From Planctomycetaceae bacterium (lineage in GTDB: Bacteria > Planctomycetota > Planctomycetia > Pirellulales > Thermoguttaceae), in NCBI GenBank assembly GCA_031283825.1, contig JAITAZ010000295.1:1-5935 (forward strand): a stretch of DNA of 5,935 bases. The letters run 5' to 3'. Both the position numbers and the translations under genes were made by a program. Positions 5,812 to 5,935 of this stretch are shown here, one piece after another (position 1 is the stretch's first letter; each line of letters starts with the position of its first letter). A model generated the notes under the pieces. That model ran no database searches. It was not told the origin of the DNA and saw only the letters and a program-made list of their open reading frames with translations.

Positions 5812-5902
5812 TGTAGAGACGCAATGCCTTGCGTCTCATTGTTGGCTTAGTCTAAATTCGATCAAAAGATCGCATAGAGACGCAAAGCATTGCGTCTCTA
5901 CA
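5812..5902. repeat. inverted pair of GAGACGCAA hairpins
   Basis: Bases 5812-5837 and 5877-5902 are inverted copies of each other with one mismatch in 26. Each is itself a hairpin: GAGACGCAA-TGCC-TTGCGTCTC (9-bp stem) and TAGAGACGCAA-AGCA-TTGCGTCTCTA (11-bp stem). Between them is a small CGATC-AAAA-GATCG hairpin (5859-5872). Similar GAGACGCAA...TTGCGTCTC palindromes are, to my recollection, widespread intergenic repeats in cyanobacteria and other phyla. They may fold separately or as one long cruciform. No gene is visibly attached. Confidence 0.75.
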
Positions 5903-5935
5903 TTGGGTTTAGCAATTCAAATCCGAATTTAAAAA

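Larger units (their letters stand above)
5362..5935. other. Long intergenic region upstream of the HEAT gene, rich in repeats
   Basis: No credible open reading frame occurs in these 574 bp. From the HEAT gene outward there are four parts: an AT-rich leader (5362-5475) that should carry its promoter, an imperfect hairpin element (about 5478-5615), a low-complexity AT-rich stretch (5635-5811) containing a TAACCGTTCACGG motif, and the inverted pair of GAGACGCAA hairpins (5812-5902). On the minus strand a TTAATAT at about 5384-5390 could be a -10 box, but no good -35 box accompanies it. The last 33 bp hold nothing I can identify. Confidence 0.6.

Overview
The window looks like AT-rich bacterial chromosome, most plausibly from the Planctomycetota (moderate confidence). 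Two things point there. The 540-residue HEAT-repeat protein has the layout of proteins I associate with planctomycetes. The secreted glycosidase opens with a 'PAGKxGF..V' segment leading into 'FFGTN', and such multidomain enzymes are common in Planctomycetota, Lentisphaerota and Verrucomicrobiota. The intergenic DNA is crowded with short palindromes and dispersed repeats, also typical of repeat-rich genomes of these groups. No rRNA, tRNA or taxonomic marker gene is present, so the phylum is an inference.

Layout. 1-543: an ORF-free element bounded by perfect 19-bp terminal inverted repeats and packed with nested palindromes, including a GC-rich multi-hairpin core at 225-357 and a perfect 19-bp stem at 377-428. 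544-704: short tandem repeats and degraded copies of two repeat-family motifs. 705-3398 (minus strand): an 897-residue exported clan GH-A-like glycoside hydrolase. 3399-3738: a repeat-filled spacer with a second copy of a 23-bp repeat from the first element and an AACCGTTC-bordered hairpin. 3739-5361 (minus strand): the HEAT-repeat protein. 5362-5935: upstream region of that gene, with a further imperfect hairpin element sharing the terminal motif of the first element, a lone TAACCGTTCACGG motif, and a pair of GAGACGCAA hairpins in inverted arrangement.

The two genes face the same way but lie 340 bp apart with hairpins between them, so I see no good case for an operon or shared function. The glycosidase probably works outside the cytoplasm on plant or microbial polysaccharide. 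The HEAT protein is probably a cytoplasmic scaffold of unknown partner. The most distinctive content is the repeat landscape: at least four small repeat families, several sharing modules that have been reshuffled or flipped. I see no defence system, CRISPR array or transposase gene in the window.
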